DNA of 64,000 bases, from contig JAQTXB010000007.1 of the NCBI GenBank assembly GCA_028688995.1, positions 1 to 64,000 on the forward strand. The letters run 5' to 3'. Origin of the DNA: Aliarcobacter sp. (lineage in GTDB: Bacteria; Campylobacterota; Campylobacteria; Campylobacterales; Arcobacteraceae). Of this stretch, positions 35,469 to 44,340 are shown in pieces. Below the pieces are notes generated by a model, which saw only the letters and a list, made by a program, of their open reading frames with translations, did no database searches and was not told where the DNA came from. The position numbers were made by a program, and so were the translations under genes. How positions within the stretch are numbered: position 1 is the first letter of the stretch; every line of letters begins with the position of its first letter.

Positions 35469-37333
35469 TTCATAGAAAGAGTAACACTTCTTTCATAATC
35501 ATCAAGAACAAATTTATTTCCAGAATCTATAAATACAGATTGACTTGCACTATCAAAAAGATTTTCACCTTTTAAACTAATTTTTAGATTTTTATTTACA
35601 TTGTATGAGGTTCCAAGTGAAAAATCATATGAATCATCTACTGCAACATCTAGATAATTATAAGCATTTCGATATATTACTGAAGTGAAATATTCAAAAT
35701 TCTCATACTCTCCCATATATTTAAAATTTACACCCTTATTTGAATTATTTATACCTTCAGTTAATTTCGTTGTAAAATAATTTAACTCTAACTTATCTGT
35801 ATCTGAAAGGAGATATTCATAACTATAAATAAAACCTTCAGTTTTGATTTTATGGTCAATGTTTGAAAAACCATTAATTGGATGAAAATAGATAAAATCA
35901 TCTATTTCAACATTATGATGTGTAACTCTGAACTTTTGTTTTTCAGTTGTATAAACACCCTCTATTGTATAAAATTTATATTTCTGTACATTTAAATTTT
36001 TTGATAAAGTATAATCCATATTATAAAAAGATGGTGGTAAATACGTATCTGTATAAAAAGTTTTTATTCCAAAATTTTCAAAAGGTGTATAAATAGCACC
36101 TACTCTATAAAGCTCTTCATTAATATTTTCTAAATAACCTGTTCTTTTATATCTATCAAATTTTGCATTTCCAATTAAAATTAAATTATCAAAAAGTTTA
36201 TAATCATCTTCAAACAACAAAGAAGCTATTTGCTCATCATCAAAATCTGAAAATTGGTCTTTATTATTTACTTGATTGGAAAAATTAACAGTTTTTATAC
36301 TTTGAGGTTCATATCTTTTTTCTGAAACAGATATTCCAGTTAAAAAATTGTTGTTTTTATACTCAAAAGATTTTGAAATATTTGCTTTTATTTTTGTTAA
36401 TTTTGAATGGGTATCTACCTCTTTATAATTTCTATAAAATACAGTAGATAATCCCTCTTTATTTTGTTCATCATTTTTTAAATCTTCAACATCAACAGAA
36501 ATATTTGTTTTTAGTGAATTATCATCTAAAAAATATTTAGTAATATCTATAAAAAAATCTTTAGAGATAAGCTCTCCATCATCAGGATTTGCATCAATAG
36601 ATAATCCTGTATAATTATCTTTTTTTATGTCAGTATAAGCCATATTTATATCTGTTTTTTCATTATTAATATTTAAATATAAATATCTTCTATTTGCACT
36701 ATTTTTTAATTCATTATTCTTATATTTAGTAGATTCATTTACTCTTTCATTACTAAAATAAGCCAAATGTGACCAACCATTTTCAAAAGCTTTTGAATTT
36801 GTTAGACTCTCTCTAAAAGCTCCAGTTGAAGAACCATTTACATTTATTTCATTTCCATTCTCTTTTAAACCTTTTTTTGTATAAAGTCTTATGAAATAAA
36901 TTCCTGTTTCATTACCATAAGAAAATGAACTCTCACCATAATATATCTCTACATGATCAATAAAATCTAAAGGTAAATCTCCCCAAACTAAAGCTGCACT
37001 TTGATTATAAATTGAACTTACTTCATGGTCATTTATAAAAACCCTAAAAAATCCACTAACCATAGCTTTTGTAGCTGAAAGTGATGGAGTTAAAAAACCA
37101 TATCTATTTTTATTTAAATTTAAAAGGGGAAGCTCTTTTAAAATATCATTTAATTTATGATATTGCATAAGTTGTATATCTTTTTGAGAGTAGATAAAAA
37201 CATGCCCTAGTTTTTCATCAAGGGTTTGTAATGATTTTTCGCTAGTTGTATTGTATTCTTGTAATAAATTATCTAAATCACTTGAAAATAATGATGTGTA
37301 AAATATAATAAATAATAAAATTACTAACTTCAT
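35456..37333 (-). CDS. TonB-dependent receptor-like outer-membrane protein
   Basis: A 625-aa protein with a signal peptide (LVILLFIIFYTSLFSS), a plug domain (about 40-160: KLNDILKELPLLNLNKN, then IDHVEIYYGESSFSYGNET) and a barrel ending in the outer-membrane signature MKWIF. The plug is recognisable but the N-terminal TonB box is not obvious. FFRVFINDHEVSSIYNQSA resembles the plug of receptors paired with signalling proteins. It overlaps the small periplasmic gene downstream by 13 bp. Because the partners are a periplasmic protein and a GGDEF/EAL enzyme, it may sense or deliver a ligand for cyclic-di-GMP signalling, which is an inference. Confidence 0.82.
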   Translation of the reverse strand: MKLVILLFIIFYTSLFSSDLDNLLQEYNTTSEKSLQTLDEKLGHVFIYSQKDIQLMQYHKLNDILKELPLLNLNKNRYGFLTPSLSATKAMVSGFFRVFINDHEVSSIYNQSAALVWGDLPLDFIDHVEIYYGESSFSYGNETGIYFIRLYTKKGLKENGNEINVNGSSTGAFRESLTNSKAFENGWSHLAYFSNERVNESTKYKNNELKNSANRRYLYLNINNEKTDINMAYTDIKKDNYTGLSIDANPDDGELISKDFFIDITKYFLDDNSLKTNISVDVEDLKNDEQNKEGLSTVFYRNYKEVDTHSKLTKIKANISKSFEYKNNNFLTGISVSEKRYEPQSIKTVNFSNQVNNKDQFSDFDDEQIASLLFEDDYKLFDNLILIGNAKFDRYKRTGYLENINEELYRVGAIYTPFENFGIKTFYTDTYLPPSFYNMDYTLSKNLNVQKYKFYTIEGVYTTEKQKFRVTHHNVEIDDFIYFHPINGFSNIDHKIKTEGFIYSYEYLLSDTDKLELNYFTTKLTEGINNSNKGVNFKYMGEYENFEYFTSVIYRNAYNYLDVAVDDSYDFSLGTSYNVNKNLKISLKGENLFDSASQSVFIDSGNKFVLDDYERSVTLSMKWIF

Positions 37334-37423
37334 ATCTGCCTAATAGAGTATTTTTCGCCCATTGTAATTAAATATTTGTTAATTTATAATTATAAAAGTA
37401 AAAAAATTGTGGTCATTTTGTAA

Positions 37424-38110
37424 TCAAATTAATTTATATTCTATAGGAATTTGAATTTCAATGCTTTTATTTGTTTTTGGAAAGTTTTTTGAAGCCTCTT
37501 GAATTGCTTCAATAGTTGCATTTTGTAAAAATTTGTGTCCATCAATTATTTCAATATTTTCTACACTTCCATCTTCTAAAATTTTGAATTTAACAACTAC
37601 AATTCCCTCAATTGAAAGTTTTCTAGCTTTCATAGGATACTTTACATTTTGATTTATTAGATTTCTAATTTGTGCTAAATGTTTATCTAAATAATCTTTT
37701 TTTTCATCTACAATAGGTTTTGTCAAAATCTCTTTTTCAGCAGTTATGATTTTTTCTGTAGTTTTACTTATTATTTCTTCAACTTTTTTTGTAGTTTCAC
37801 TCTCTTTTTTCGGTTCTTCTTTTTTCTCTACCTTTTTTTTGATTGATGGTTTTGGAGTTTCTACTACTTTTTCAATCAACTCTTTTTTTTCTTCAACTTT
37901 TGGCTCTTCAGCTTTAGTATCTTCTTTTTTTATCTCTTCTTGTAGTGGTTTTAACTCTGGTTTTAGTTCTACATGATTTAAAGATAAAGTTTTAGGAACT
38001 TCTGTTTTATTAACAATTATTTTGTCATTTGCAAAAATATAAAAAATTCCTATTGCAAAAAAAGCATAAAAACACAAAGCTATAAAAAAAGAGTTAAAAT
38101 ATCTATTCAT
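37424..38110 (-). CDS. tonB: Energy transducer TonB
   Basis: TonB couples the proton motive force harvested by ExbB/ExbD to outer-membrane receptors. An N-terminal membrane anchor (FFIALCFYAFFAIGIFYIF) is followed by a long Lys/Glu/Pro periplasmic spacer (about 40-140) and the C-terminal TonB domain (NQNVKYPMKARKLSIEGIVV, VKFKILEDGSVENIEI). At 228 aa it is normal. It overlaps exbD by 4 bp and closes the exbB-exbD-tonB set. Confidence 0.92.
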   Translation of the reverse strand: MNRYFNSFFIALCFYAFFAIGIFYIFANDKIIVNKTEVPKTLSLNHVELKPELKPLQEEIKKEDTKAEEPKVEEKKELIEKVVETPKPSIKKKVEKKEEPKKESETTKKVEEIISKTTEKIITAEKEILTKPIVDEKKDYLDKHLAQIRNLINQNVKYPMKARKLSIEGIVVVKFKILEDGSVENIEIIDGHKFLQNATIEAIQEASKNFPKTNKSIEIQIPIEYKLI

Positions 38111-38484
38111 TTTTTTGTCACAATCGAAATATTTGAGTATTCGTAGCTTTTTAACATATCTAAGATAGATACAAAAATCTCAAATTTAGCATTTTTATCA
38201 CTATTTATATTAATTGGCGTATCTTTTGGAAATTGTAAAATATGCTCTTTGATATTGTCTAAACCCTCTATAAAATTATTACAATAAAAAGTTCCATCCT
38301 CTTTAATTACTATTATTATCTCTTTATCTACTTTTAAATTATTCGCATTTGTTGCAGTTGGTAGGGATATTGGAATTATCCCTTTTGATATAAAAGTTGA
38401 AGTCATTAAAACAATGGTTAAAAGTACAAGTAATACATCAATAAAAGGTATTACATTTATAGAATCATACTTCTTCAGTTTCAT
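38107..38484 (-). CDS. exbD: Biopolymer transport protein ExbD
   Basis: The proton-channel partner in the TonB motor. A single N-terminal helix (about 12-32) carries the essential aspartate in VIPFIDVLLVLLTIVLM (Asp16), followed by a periplasmic domain with IIVIKEDGTFYCNN and TPININSDKNAKFE. At 125 aa it is normal. It overlaps exbB by 20 bp. Confidence 0.92.
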   Translation of the reverse strand: MKLKKYDSINVIPFIDVLLVLLTIVLMTSTFISKGIIPISLPTATNANNLKVDKEIIIVIKEDGTFYCNNFIEGLDNIKEHILQFPKDTPININSDKNAKFEIFVSILDMLKSYEYSNISIVTKK

Positions 38485-38890
38485 ATTTACTCTCTAAAAC
38501 TTCTGCATAACGACCTAAAATATTATAAAAAATCTGAGAAGCAATAGCAACCACAAGTCCAGCAGCAGTTGCTTTTAAAGCAAGTGCCAATGAACTCATA
38601 ATTTTTGCAGCTTCTATATCGCCATTTCCCATAGTCATAAAAGTTAACATAATTGCCAATACAGTTCCTAGCAATCCAATATATGGAGAATTTGAAGCAA
38701 TAGTCCCTATGATAGTAAGGTGTTTTGTCAAAGCAATATCTAAAGCTTTTTTATTTTTATAACTTGAAACATCCATGTTTTTATAAAAAATCACCCTTTC
38801 TATAAAAAACCAAAAAGAGATAAAACTCATAAATATCAACAACGCAATAACACCATAATCAACTAGATTTTTTAATAATTCTATATTCAT
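38465..38890 (-). CDS. exbB: Biopolymer transport protein ExbB
   Basis: The pentameric channel subunit of the TonB motor. It has three membrane helices (about 13-32, 67-90 and 100-127). The second and third contain SPYIGLLGTVLAIMLTFMTM and ALALKATAAGLVVAIASQIF, the conserved ExbB/MotA core. At 141 aa it is a short ExbB without the long cytoplasmic loop seen in enterobacteria, as is usual in Campylobacterota. It overlaps the polyferredoxin gene by 4 bp. Confidence 0.92.
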   Translation of the reverse strand: MNIELLKNLVDYGVIALLIFMSFISFWFFIERVIFYKNMDVSSYKNKKALDIALTKHLTIIGTIASNSPYIGLLGTVLAIMLTFMTMGNGDIEAAKIMSSLALALKATAAGLVVAIASQIFYNILGRYAEVLESKYETEEV

Positions 38891-40314
38891 TTGTTTTCCA
38901 TTTTCATTTGAGCATGATTATGTCCACCCATATTTGCTCCATAAGTTTTAAATACATAACCCGTATAAAAATTAAGCCCCATATAAAATATGATTAATGC
39001 AGAAGCAAAAGGGAAAGCTATAATTTTTAGATTTAATTTTGCATCAATTAATCTAAATCTCATAGCCATTAAAACAAACGCCCAAATATATCCAATATGA
39101 TTAAACACTTTAAAAATATGTACCCAATCATCTTTTCTACTTGCAAGTGGTAACATAGTTTCAAATCCCAAAGAGAAAGCTTGATTAAAACCATTTACAA
39201 TATTTGAAGCATAAGAATAAAAGAAAAACTCTCCAATATGAGATAATCCACCAATTATAAATAAAGGTGCAAAGGCATATCCAAGAGTATAAAATGTTTT
39301 TTCATAATCTACATTCATAATTTTTGAAGCTATAAACATTCCAATTACACTTAAAAAAATAGATATTAAAACAGCATATGAAAAAGCAAATAAACCAATT
39401 ACATCTATTGAGCCAAAATCTATAAAAGATTCAAAATATCTTGCTGTTTTAACCCAAAAAAACTCTTCAACAATTGCACTTCGCCCTAAAGCATGATGAA
39501 ATCCCATTGTAATACTAATAGCTGCTGTTATAAATATCAATGCCCAAACTTCTGCTTTATTTGGTTTAAATTTATTAAATAATCTACTTGATGGTTTTTT
39601 AAATTTAAAAGCCACACTTTCACAAGCACTTGAACAATCCATACATAAAGTACAATCTTCCATTGAGTTCTTTTTTTCAAAGGTAAAAGGTTTTAGATTA
39701 TAAGAACAAGCACTTGCACAATCAAAAGTTTTACAAGATGAACAATGTTCTTTGTAAGTTTCAAGTTTTGTAAAACTTACTTTTGAAAAAGCTTTTGTCA
39801 TAGTTCCAATTGGACAAATATATTTACAATAAACCATTTCATCATAGATGTAATAAAAAACTACAGCTAACAAAGTCATAACAGCAAATAACATTGCCGT
39901 TGCATAGGGAGTTTTGAAAAATTCTGGATACAAGTAATATGTACACCACCATCCAATAAAAAGTAAAAATACTCCAATAAATGGATTTTCCATACTTTTT
40001 GGTAACTTCTTTTTCAAACCAAATTTAGTAATAAATTTTCCAATAAATCCGTGAGGACAAACCCCACAGAAAATTCTTCCAAAAGTAGCAAGTGTAGTAA
40101 CCATAAAAAATGGCCAAAATAATCCCCAAAAAAGTCCAGTAGTAAATAAATTTTCTTCTTTTGTAGGATTAACAAAACCAAAATAAATAGCATAAATAAA
40201 TAGAGCAAAAACTATTACTTGTATAGTTCTTAGAAAAACTCTATTTTTAAATATGATATTTAATACAGGCATTCCAAAGATGTCATTTTTATCTCTTTTT
40301 ACAAAATTTGTCAT
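38887..40314 (-). CDS. Membrane-bound polyferredoxin (4Fe-4S) with extra helices
   Basis: A 475-aa integral membrane iron-sulfur protein. Five or so N-terminal helices carry CGVCPHG and CKYICPIG, the paired motifs of NapH/NosR/CcoG-type polyferredoxins. Two ferredoxin-like clusters follow (CSSCKTFDCASAC and CTLCMDCSSACE), and then more helices to residue 460. The C-terminal tail GGHNHAQMKME is His/Met rich and may bind copper or another metal. Sitting between a TonB receptor and ExbB, it could reduce a metal in the periplasm on import, by inference. Confidence 0.85.
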   Translation of the reverse strand: MTNFVKRDKNDIFGMPVLNIIFKNRVFLRTIQVIVFALFIYAIYFGFVNPTKEENLFTTGLFWGLFWPFFMVTTLATFGRIFCGVCPHGFIGKFITKFGLKKKLPKSMENPFIGVFLLFIGWWCTYYLYPEFFKTPYATAMLFAVMTLLAVVFYYIYDEMVYCKYICPIGTMTKAFSKVSFTKLETYKEHCSSCKTFDCASACSYNLKPFTFEKKNSMEDCTLCMDCSSACESVAFKFKKPSSRLFNKFKPNKAEVWALIFITAAISITMGFHHALGRSAIVEEFFWVKTARYFESFIDFGSIDVIGLFAFSYAVLISIFLSVIGMFIASKIMNVDYEKTFYTLGYAFAPLFIIGGLSHIGEFFFYSYASNIVNGFNQAFSLGFETMLPLASRKDDWVHIFKVFNHIGYIWAFVLMAMRFRLIDAKLNLKIIAFPFASALIIFYMGLNFYTGYVFKTYGANMGGHNHAQMKMENK

Positions 40315-40322
40315 TTTATGTC

Positions 40323-42416
40323 CTAAAATTTGTATGTATATGTAAGCATTGTACTTCTTGGACTTGCAGCTTTGTAAGTTTCATTACCTGATGTATCTTT
40401 TGAAGCTTCCATTGCATAATATTTATCAAATAAGTTATTTACATTTAGTTGAATATTATGTGCTTTCATTTCATATCCAATCATAAAATCTGTTACTAAA
40501 TCATAACCTTCATATTTTTGAGTATTTGCATTATCCATATAGTAGCTTCCATATGTTCTTGCTGTTACTCTTGTTTTAAATCCACTTGCTAAATGATAAG
40601 CAGCATATACTGAGTATTGATTTTCAGGAATAAAAGGTAGATAATTTCCATCCCTTGAAACTAAAGTAGTTGTTGCACCACTTCTTACAGATTCATTGAA
40701 AGTATCGAATTTAAATTTACTGTAAGTATAAGCACCACCAATTTGAATACTGTTTGTTAAATCATAACTTGTATTAAATTCTAAACCTTGTTTATCTGTT
40801 TGTCCTGCATTATCATAAACTGTATTACTTCCAATTTGTTGAGTTTGAATAATCTCATCTTTTACAATATTTTCAAAAATAGCTATATCTGTATCACTTT
40901 TCTCAGTTCTTGTTTTTAAACCAACTTCATAATTTATACTCTGTGATTTATCTAAATCGTTATTAGTTTCCAATTCACTTGTTGTAGGTGCTTGATTTGC
41001 TCCAGCAATAGAAGCATAAACATTTGTAGTATCAGTTAAAGCATAAGATGTTCCAATTTTTGCAGAAAAAAGAGTAAATGAATTATCTAATGAATAATTA
41101 CCTTTACCAGTTCCATATTTTCCAGTACTGTAATTATAAGCTCTTAATTCATTTCCAGTTATATCAAAATTTAATTTATCAACTCTTGTACCTACGTCAA
41201 ATCCCCATTTATCAGTTAATTTAAAACTCTCTTTTACATACGAACCATAAAGAAAAGTAGAACTATCTTCAGTTGCAGCTAAAGCTCCTTTATTATTTGA
41301 AAGAGTTCTTAAAATTCTTCCTGTACTACTTGTTTGAATATCTTTATATTCATATTTTTTAGAATCATCTGATTTATCTAGCTTTAACGTAACTCCTCCA
41401 ACTAAATTTGCATCTTGAGAAAACATTTTGTGAGCATAATCAAATTCCAAATCTGTTCCAAAAATATTGTTATCACTTGAATCATTTATCATTCCAGTTA
41501 CTGGATGATAATGCTCCCAATGTGTAAAATAAACCCTTGGTTTATAAGTTACACTTCCAGATTCTTTTTCATATTTTGAGTTAAATGATGCTATTTTTGA
41601 GTTTCTTGCACTATCTTGCCATGCGTTTGAAGTATTGTGTTGTTCACCACTTTTTTTGAACTCTTCAAACTCAGCTTTTGTCATAGAAGCTGGTAAATTT
41701 AGATTTGATTCTGTATAAGCTAACTCATTTTCAATTGTAGAATCATCCTTAAAAATATGACCATATTTTAAACTAAGTTGAGTTGTATCAAACTCATTAT
41801 TATCTCTCCAAGAGTTATCTATAGTTCTTGTAGAAAAAGTAGCTGAAGTAAAATCATTATCAGAAATTTTACCTCTAACTTTTGCATTTAGATTTTTTTG
41901 TCCATCATCACCAATTCCTAGTTTTATTCTATTTTTATCCTCATCAAAAACTGATTTTGTAATAAGTTGAATAACTCCACCAGTTGAATTAACTGCATTT
42001 ATAGAACCAGGTCCTTTTTGAACTTCGATACTCGAAACATCTTGCATATCAATAAAGTCAAATCTAGTAAATGAATCAGGGTCCGTCATTGGAACACCAT
42101 CTTTCATTACCATGATTTCTCTAACACCATATGCTGCTTTTAAACCAGCACCTCTAATAACCAATTTTGGACTTGGTGAGTTTGTAGATGAAGCTGCTAT
42201 TACACCTGGAATATTTTGAATAGCATCTTGTACATTTAAGATATTTTTATCTTCAATAGTTTTTTCATCAACAACAGCAATACTTTCGCTTATCTCTTTT
42301 GTAGGTGTCGCAATTTTTGTGGCAGTTACAGACATTTGGTCTAGATTAACAACTTCACTTGCAAGTAAGTTTGCATTTATAGCTAATATGGCAAAAATCG
42401 AATACTTTAGTTTCAT
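40323..42416 (-). CDS. TonB-dependent outer-membrane receptor
   Basis: A 697-aa receptor with a signal peptide (MKLKYSIFAILAINANLLAS), a TonB-box-like start VVNLDQMSVTATK, a plug (about 40-160: NVQDAIQNIPGVIAASST, DVSSIEVQKGPGSINAVN) and a barrel that ends in TMLTYTYKF. The closest look is to metal or siderophore receptors, and the ligand is not readable. It is the first gene of receptor-polyferredoxin-exbB-exbD-tonB. Its promoter has a palindrome just past the -10, which suggests repression by a metal-responsive regulator. Confidence 0.92.
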   Translation of the reverse strand: MKLKYSIFAILAINANLLASEVVNLDQMSVTATKIATPTKEISESIAVVDEKTIEDKNILNVQDAIQNIPGVIAASSTNSPSPKLVIRGAGLKAAYGVREIMVMKDGVPMTDPDSFTRFDFIDMQDVSSIEVQKGPGSINAVNSTGGVIQLITKSVFDEDKNRIKLGIGDDGQKNLNAKVRGKISDNDFTSATFSTRTIDNSWRDNNEFDTTQLSLKYGHIFKDDSTIENELAYTESNLNLPASMTKAEFEEFKKSGEQHNTSNAWQDSARNSKIASFNSKYEKESGSVTYKPRVYFTHWEHYHPVTGMINDSSDNNIFGTDLEFDYAHKMFSQDANLVGGVTLKLDKSDDSKKYEYKDIQTSSTGRILRTLSNNKGALAATEDSSTFLYGSYVKESFKLTDKWGFDVGTRVDKLNFDITGNELRAYNYSTGKYGTGKGNYSLDNSFTLFSAKIGTSYALTDTTNVYASIAGANQAPTTSELETNNDLDKSQSINYEVGLKTRTEKSDTDIAIFENIVKDEIIQTQQIGSNTVYDNAGQTDKQGLEFNTSYDLTNSIQIGGAYTYSKFKFDTFNESVRSGATTTLVSRDGNYLPFIPENQYSVYAAYHLASGFKTRVTARTYGSYYMDNANTQKYEGYDLVTDFMIGYEMKAHNIQLNVNNLFDKYYAMEASKDTSGNETYKAASPRSTMLTYTYKF

Positions 42417-42424
42417 TTCATTCC

Positions 42425-42449
42425 TTAGAAAATAATTTCCAAGATAATA
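42425..42449 (-). promoter_or_regulatory. Promoter and operator of the TonB receptor operon
   Basis: Minus-strand TATTAT (42444-42449) as -10 is followed at once by an imperfect palindrome (plus strand TTAGAAAATAATTTCCAA, 42425-42442) that covers the expected transcription start. AAGGAA then leads into the receptor ATG. A Fur-family site is likely but not proven. Confidence 0.5.
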
Positions 42450-42493
42450 AAACAGTTGTGTTAATTTTCTATTAATTATTTGTTAATGAATTC

Positions 42494-43129
42494 TTAAATA
42501 TAAAATTTCTTTTCAATTTTCTTTCTAATACAGCAACTCATTTGATTTTCTCTATCACTTGGGCTTATAATTCCTATAATGTGAGGCTTTGAATATATTT
42601 TGTTTTTTTCAAAATTTTGATTTTCAAGCCAAGTTAAAAAAGTTATTTCCAACTCTTTTGTTAACTTTACAAAATCCATATCAAGATTTACAATATTTTC
42701 AAACTCCTTTGGTAAAGTTTTTACTTGTTCTCCAAAGTAATAAAAACAAGTTGAAAGTAAAACATTTTTACCAGCTAAATCCATCTCTTTTGTGCAACGA
42801 CTATGAACACTTGGTCTTAATTTTATTTCATCATTTGAAAAATCATAAACACTATCACCCATTTGTTCTTCTATATTTTTGCTAGTTTTATTTGGGATTT
42901 TTATGCTTAAATTCTCTTTTGTATAAGTATCATACTCCTTCATACTCATTACAGTTGTGATTTCCATAGTGTAGATTAGTTTAAACTCAGAGCTTAATCC
43001 AATAAGCCAATCCCCTATTTTTGCAATTTTTCTAAGATTTGGTTTACAAATAGCCAAAGTGCAAACTCCACCGTAAGGATTGGGAGCAGCACCATCATCA
43101 ACTGGAACTATGTAGGCGTAGATATTCAT
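42494..43129 (-). CDS. Nmad2-like putative nucleotide modification protein
   Basis: A 211-aa soluble protein. The N terminus MNIYAYIVPVDDGAAPNPYG followed by GVCTLAICKPNLRKIAKIGDW and LIGLSS fits, from memory, the Nmad2 (nucleotide-modification-associated) domain, whose members begin with the same pattern of aromatic start, NPxxGVCTLAxCKP and GDWxxG. SVHSRC at about residues 115-120 and CCIRKK near the C terminus are further conserved-looking blocks. The activity of this family is unknown; it was named from association with hypermodified phage DNA. It stands alone between the TonB receptor operon and a DCC protein. Confidence 0.7.
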   Translation of the reverse strand: MNIYAYIVPVDDGAAPNPYGGVCTLAICKPNLRKIAKIGDWLIGLSSEFKLIYTMEITTVMSMKEYDTYTKENLSIKIPNKTSKNIEEQMGDSVYDFSNDEIKLRPSVHSRCTKEMDLAGKNVLLSTCFYYFGEQVKTLPKEFENIVNLDMDFVKLTKELEITFLTWLENQNFEKNKIYSKPHIIGIISPSDRENQMSCCIRKKIEKKFYI

Positions 43130-43161
43130 ATTACTTCTTGATTTTTAGATTTTAGATAATA

Positions 43162-43557
43162 TCAAATCTTGCTATTTTTGCCTAAAATAAAAAGTATAAT
43201 TTTTCGCAAAATGAAAAAAAGTTTATAAAGAGAATTTGAAAAAAGATTGTCGTAGCGAAAGAAAAAATGAAGTTTTCCCAAAAGAGTAGTTTTATCAACA
43301 GCACTATTTAAAAAAGCCAAAGCCTTTGCACCTTGAAAACAGTCGTTTTTATAAAGCACAATAAAACCATCGTTTATGTTTAGATTTCCACAAATAAGAG
43401 CTATTTCAGATAGATTTTCTCTTACATCTTTTAGAGTGATTTCAAAGTTCTCTTTTAGTTTTAAAAGGTTTGCATATTTTGAGCAAAATGGACATTGTTT
43501 GTCGTAGTAGAGGGTTATTTTTTGTTTCAAGTTTTGGTTACTTTCTTGGATATACAT
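43162..43557 (-). CDS. DCC family thiol-disulfide oxidoreductase-like protein
   Basis: A 131-aa thioredoxin-fold protein with the family's DxxCPFC motif (LYYDKQCPFCSKYANLL, Cys at about 20 and 23) at the N terminus. The middle has FIVLYKNDCFQGAKALAFLNS. The C terminus is hydrophobic (LYKLFFILRKIILFILGKN) and may associate with the membrane. Activity is not established for the family (DUF393). Its start codon lies inside a long hairpin with no good ribosome site, which is unusual. Confidence 0.82.
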   Translation of the reverse strand: MYIQESNQNLKQKITLYYDKQCPFCSKYANLLKLKENFEITLKDVRENLSEIALICGNLNINDGFIVLYKNDCFQGAKALAFLNSAVDKTTLLGKLHFFFRYDNLFSNSLYKLFFILRKIILFILGKNSKI

Positions 43558-43587
43558 ATCGTTTTCCCGAAGTCAAGAAAACGATAT
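43556..43587. promoter_or_regulatory. Hairpin spanning the DCC gene start codon
   Basis: A perfect 11-bp inverted repeat (ATATCGTTTTC at 43556-43566, GAAAACGATAT at 43577-43587) with a 10-nt loop. On the minus strand its second arm ends in CGATAT with the DCC ATG overlapping the last bases. It could mask the start, or be a terminator for the toxin-antitoxin pair, though no T run follows on that strand. Confidence 0.5.
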
Positions 43588-43606
43588 ATTAATTTTTTAA
43601 TTAAAA

Positions 43607-43882
43607 TCAAACTAATTGTATTTTTAATTCTTTTCCTAAAATATTTGCAAAATTTTGAAGCGTAGATAACTTTATATCTTGAGCATGATTTTCTATTCTT
43701 GAAATTGCTGATTTTTTTGTATGAAGTTTGATAGCTACATCTTCTTGTGAAAGACCAATATCTTTTCTTGCTTGTTTTAATATTTCACCTATTTTAAACT
43801 CTTCATAACCTTTATCAAAGTTTTTTGCAAACTCTTCACTTACTTCTTTTCTTTTTAGAATGTATTTATCTAAATCATCCAT
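43607..43882 (-). CDS. Xre-type antitoxin (HigA-like)
   Basis: A 91-aa protein with a helix-turn-helix (about 35-88): [20 protein letters not shown] then [21 protein letters not shown]. It overlaps the toxin gene by 8 bp and comes second, the HigBA order. It would bind the toxin and the palindromes in front of the operon. Confidence 0.88.
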   Translation of the reverse strand: MDDLDKYILKRKEVSEEFAKNFDKGYEEFKIGEILKQARKDIGLSQEDVAIKLHTKKSAISRIENHAQDIKLSTLQNFANILGKELKIQLV

Positions 43883-44216
43883 AAATGTACTCCTTTTTTC
43901 TCTTTTGAGCTAATTCAATCTCATTTTTAGGTGTTTTTTGGTCTTTTTTCTTAAAAGCATTTGTTAAAATAATTAGCTTACCATTATGTTCAAAACCAAG
44001 AAATCTAAAATTGTTATTAGCGTGTTGTACACGAATTTCTATTATATCATCAGTATTTACAAGCTTTTTGTAAAATTTTGTAGATATAGAGTCATCTTCT
44101 CTTATTAACTTAAATATCCAAAGAATTTTTTCTACTTCTTTATCATTTAAAGTATTTAAAAATTCTTCAATAGTATTTCTATTCGAGTTATTTTTATAAA
44201 ATAAAATCTCTTTCAT
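43875..44216 (-). CDS. RelE/HigB-type toxin (Gp49-like)
   Basis: A 113-aa basic protein with the HigB/Gp49 pattern: [53 protein letters not shown] and [21 protein letters not shown]. The last block, hydrophobic strand then AFxKKxxKTPxxEIE, is the best family mark. It is probably a translation-dependent mRNA interferase. It starts at an ATG right behind two GTTAAC palindromes. Confidence 0.88.
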   Translation of the reverse strand: MKEILFYKNNSNRNTIEEFLNTLNDKEVEKILWIFKLIREDDSISTKFYKKLVNTDDIIEIRVQHANNNFRFLGFEHNGKLIILTNAFKKKDQKTPKNEIELAQKRKKEYIYG

Positions 44217-44219
44217 GAT

Positions 44220-44248
44220 ATGTTAACATATATGTTAACTTTTGTCAA
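44220..44248 (-). promoter_or_regulatory. Promoter and operators of the toxin-antitoxin pair
   Basis: Minus-strand TTGACA (44243-44248) and TAACAT (44220-44225) with 17-bp spacing. Two GTTAAC palindromes (44222-44227 and 44234-44239), 12 bp apart, lie between and over the -10, well placed for repression by the antitoxin. The rest of the gap up to 44340 shows nothing else. Confidence 0.65.
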
Positions 44249-44340
44249 TTTAATCATGTTATCCTCCATTCTAAATAATTTTATAGATTATATAAAATAT
44301 TTAAAATTAGGATTAAAAATATTACAGAATGAAATAAAAA

